Source: Cellulomonas avistercoris
Lineage (GTDB): Bacteria > Actinomycetota > Actinomycetes > Actinomycetales > Cellulomonadaceae
DNA: 64,000 nt
Direction of reading: 5' to 3'
NCBI RefSeq assembly: GCF_014836445.1
Contig: NZ_JACSQV010000008.1
Coordinates: 124,001-188,000 of the forward strand
Position 1 is the first letter of the stretch; the number at the start of each line of letters is the position of its first letter. Positions 62,764 through 64,000 of this stretch are shown one piece after another. The notes under the pieces are model-generated. The model did not search any database. It was not told the origin of the DNA and worked only from the letters and a program-made list of their open reading frames with translations. The position numbers and the translations under genes are program-made.

Positions 62764-63357
62764 GTGCAGGACTACGACGAGGAGTGGCTGCTTGCCGAGT
62801 CATGCCGGATCGACCGGTCTGCCAGAACCGCGTTCGCGGCCGCCTGCGCTGAGCTGTTGTGGCCCGTGGTCGAGCGGTACGCCGCAGCCGTGTCGCTGCC
62901 TGCAGAGCGCCTCGAGGTGCTGAGGGGCTCGTTGGACGCAGTCTGGGACGCTCTCGACGGTGTGGACGCTGACGTGGCAGCAGCCCGGGCGACCGCCGAG
63001 TCGATGGTCCCGTTCGACGGCGACGAGGACTGGGTCATGGAAGCCGGCTACGCACAAAGTGCGATCGCTGCTGTCGTCTATGCCGCCCGTTCCTGGCTCA
63101 CTGATGATCCTCAGGAGGCGGTGTGGGCTGCGCGGCAGGTGTATGAGGCAGCCGACTACGCCGCGCAGCATGCGGACGGAAGGGCGGTGATGGTCTACTC
63201 GGCCGACGTCGAGGATGAGCTTCGCACCGCCACCGTCGTCCGGGCGGCAACCCGGGCCGTTGCCGAGTGGCTGGACCAGGCGGCTACGCACAGCCCCTCG
63301 ACCGTCCGCCGTAGCGTGCGGGCGGAGTCCCGCGCGTTCGCCGGGTTGTTCGCATGA
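62764..63357 (+). CDS. DUF416-like protein
   Basis: 197 residues, helical. FAAACAELLWPVVERYAAAV and LDAVWDALDG match the DUF416 (YjaG) pattern. Function unknown; cytoplasmic. GTG 62764 follows GGTGGTGAC without a strong site. It lies between the Ddn-like gene and the decayed HEAT-like copy. Confidence 0.7.
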   Translation: MQDYDEEWLLAESCRIDRSARTAFAAACAELLWPVVERYAAAVSLPAERLEVLRGSLDAVWDALDGVDADVAAARATAESMVPFDGDEDWVMEAGYAQSAIAAVVYAARSWLTDDPQEAVWAARQVYEAADYAAQHADGRAVMVYSADVEDELRTATVVRAATRAVAEWLDQAATHSPSTVRRSVRAESRAFAGLFA

Positions 63358-63392
63358 CGGAGCGCTCTCGCGCACATCCGGGTGGTGCCGTG

Positions 63393-63702
63393 ATGAGTTC
63401 GGACGAGCGGTCGCTCGTGCTGGCCATGGTCGTGGTTCCCGGCCGCGAGGCGATCTCCGCAGAGGACTCCCTTCACCGCTTCGGTGCGTCGGACGGAGGC
63501 CCACCTCGCGCCGCTTCGTTCTCTGGCCTTCGCCGACTGGCACCAGAGGCACGGGGACGTGGCGACAGCCTCGGGTCGGGTCGGGTCGCCCGGTGCTGTC
63601 GGGGCGTTGGCTCTTCTGGCCGAGTGGTGCCCAGCCATCTGGCTACGACGACGCGCGGGCCCTGGCGACGACGTCGATCTGGGCGCTCAGCTCGAGCGGT
63701 AA
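63393..63702 (+). pseudogene. Decayed second copy of the HEAT-like gene at 60833
   Basis: The first ~95 nt match 60833-60928 almost exactly, then about 100 nt are missing between two TCGGACG copies (60929-60935 and 61034-61040 in the intact gene), shifting the frame. The homology resumes (HLAPLRSLAFADWHQRH), with another shift near 63635 and a deletion that joins the copy to the final QLER codons. Confidence 0.85.
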
Positions 63703-63726
63703 CGCCCCGAGCGTCAGGTGGGCCGC

Positions 63727-63748
63727 GGGCCCCCCCCCGGGGGGGCCC
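63727..63748. terminator. C/G homopolymer hairpin
   Basis: GGG, nine C, seven G, CCC: a near-perfect palindrome between the pseudogene and the ABC permease. Possibly a terminator; such runs also invite sequencing error. Confidence 0.4.
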
Positions 63749-63792
63749 GCCCCCGGGCCACACCCACCGCACCGCACCCTCGGGAGGCCCGG

Positions 63793-64000
63793 GTGGACGA
63801 GGGGTACCTCGACCAGTTCCTGTCCCTGTTCGACCAGTTCGACGTCCTCGCCGCGTTCTGGGTGAACATCCAGCTGACGCTCTACGCCGCCGTCATCGCC
63901 CTGGTGATCGGCACCCTGCTCGCGCTCATGCGGATCTCGCCCGTCCCGAGCCTGCGCTGGGCCGGCGCGACGTACGTGACGCTGCTGCGGAACACGCCGC
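63793..64000 (+). CDS. Amino-acid ABC transporter permease, 5' part
   Basis: GTG 63793 follows CGGGAGG. The visible 69 residues, with FWVNIQLTLYAAVIALVIGT as TM1 and the RNTP that begins the family signature (LLRNTP), match the His/Glu/Gln-type permeases (GluC-like). The gene runs off the right edge. Confidence 0.88.
   Translation, partial: MDEGYLDQFLSLFDQFDVLAAFWVNIQLTLYAAVIALVIGTLLALMRISPVPSLRWAGATYVTLLRNTP

Noticed and set aside
63727-63748. C/G hairpin as a mobile-element end
   Set aside because: There is no transposase and no matching repeat nearby; simple homopolymer palindrome is enough.

Overview
This window comes from a high-GC actinobacterium that degrades plant cell walls, most like Cellulomonas or a close relative in the Micrococcales. 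The reasons are the extreme GC3 codon use, TANNNT -10 boxes with many leaderless starts, few rho-independent T-tracts, and a secretome of three GH10 xylanases (one with CBM2), one GH9-CBM2 cellulase and a GH3 enzyme. No rRNA, tRNA, CRISPR array or complete insertion sequence was seen.

Layout. 1-8.1 kb: end of a penicillin-binding protein, then the conserved rpsF-ssb-rpsR-rplI block, two small membrane proteins, a convergent MATE exporter, and dnaB, whose Walker A motif is split by a 403-residue intein. Upstream of dnaB lie a cluster of DnaA-box-like 9-mers and a LexA-like palindrome. 8.1-14 kb: housekeeping and hypothetical genes (HD, HAD, NUDIX, DUF402, membrane alpha/beta hydrolase).

14.2-20.9 kb is the most interesting block. 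It is a tightly overlapping seven-gene operon: APC-type permease, cupin, MetRS-like protein, solute-binding-like protein, DAO-type flavoprotein, GNAT and lysine/ornithine N-hydroxylase. The set N-hydroxylase + cupin + MetRS-like enzyme + DAO flavoprotein matches the hydrazine-forming machinery known from s56-p1, triacsin and related pathways. Here cupin and MetRS-like parts are two separate, translationally coupled proteins, and no NRPS or PKS is present.

20.9-34.4 kb: a lectin-domain remnant, a DUF2975/XRE pair with a clear operator, an eCIS-motif protein with a glycine zipper plus a coupled partner, and several regulator/enzyme pairs (TetR, WYL) with visible operators. 34.5-41.3 kb: GH9-CBM2 cellulase, MarR/VOC pair, F420-dependent-reductase-like protein, and a multidomain GH10 xylanase with a LacI-type operator on its promoter. 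41.5-50.7 kb: two MFS transporters, alpha/beta hydrolase/MarR pair, GH3, a tandem pair of LAATG-anchored surface proteins duplicated together with their leader, and a covalent-flavin oxidoreductase. 50.7-60.5 kb: pseudouridine synthase, GH10-CBM2, a YndJ/DUF1990-type protein coupled to a CorA transporter with an expanded internal repeat, a lipoprotein, a HATPase, DinB, GNAT, a lipoprotein GH10 and an SMP-30 lactonase. 60.5-64 kb: an accessory patch with a frameshifted secreted-protein remnant, a HEAT-like protein and its decayed second copy, DUF4291, a Ddn-type protein and DUF416, then the start of an amino-acid ABC permease.
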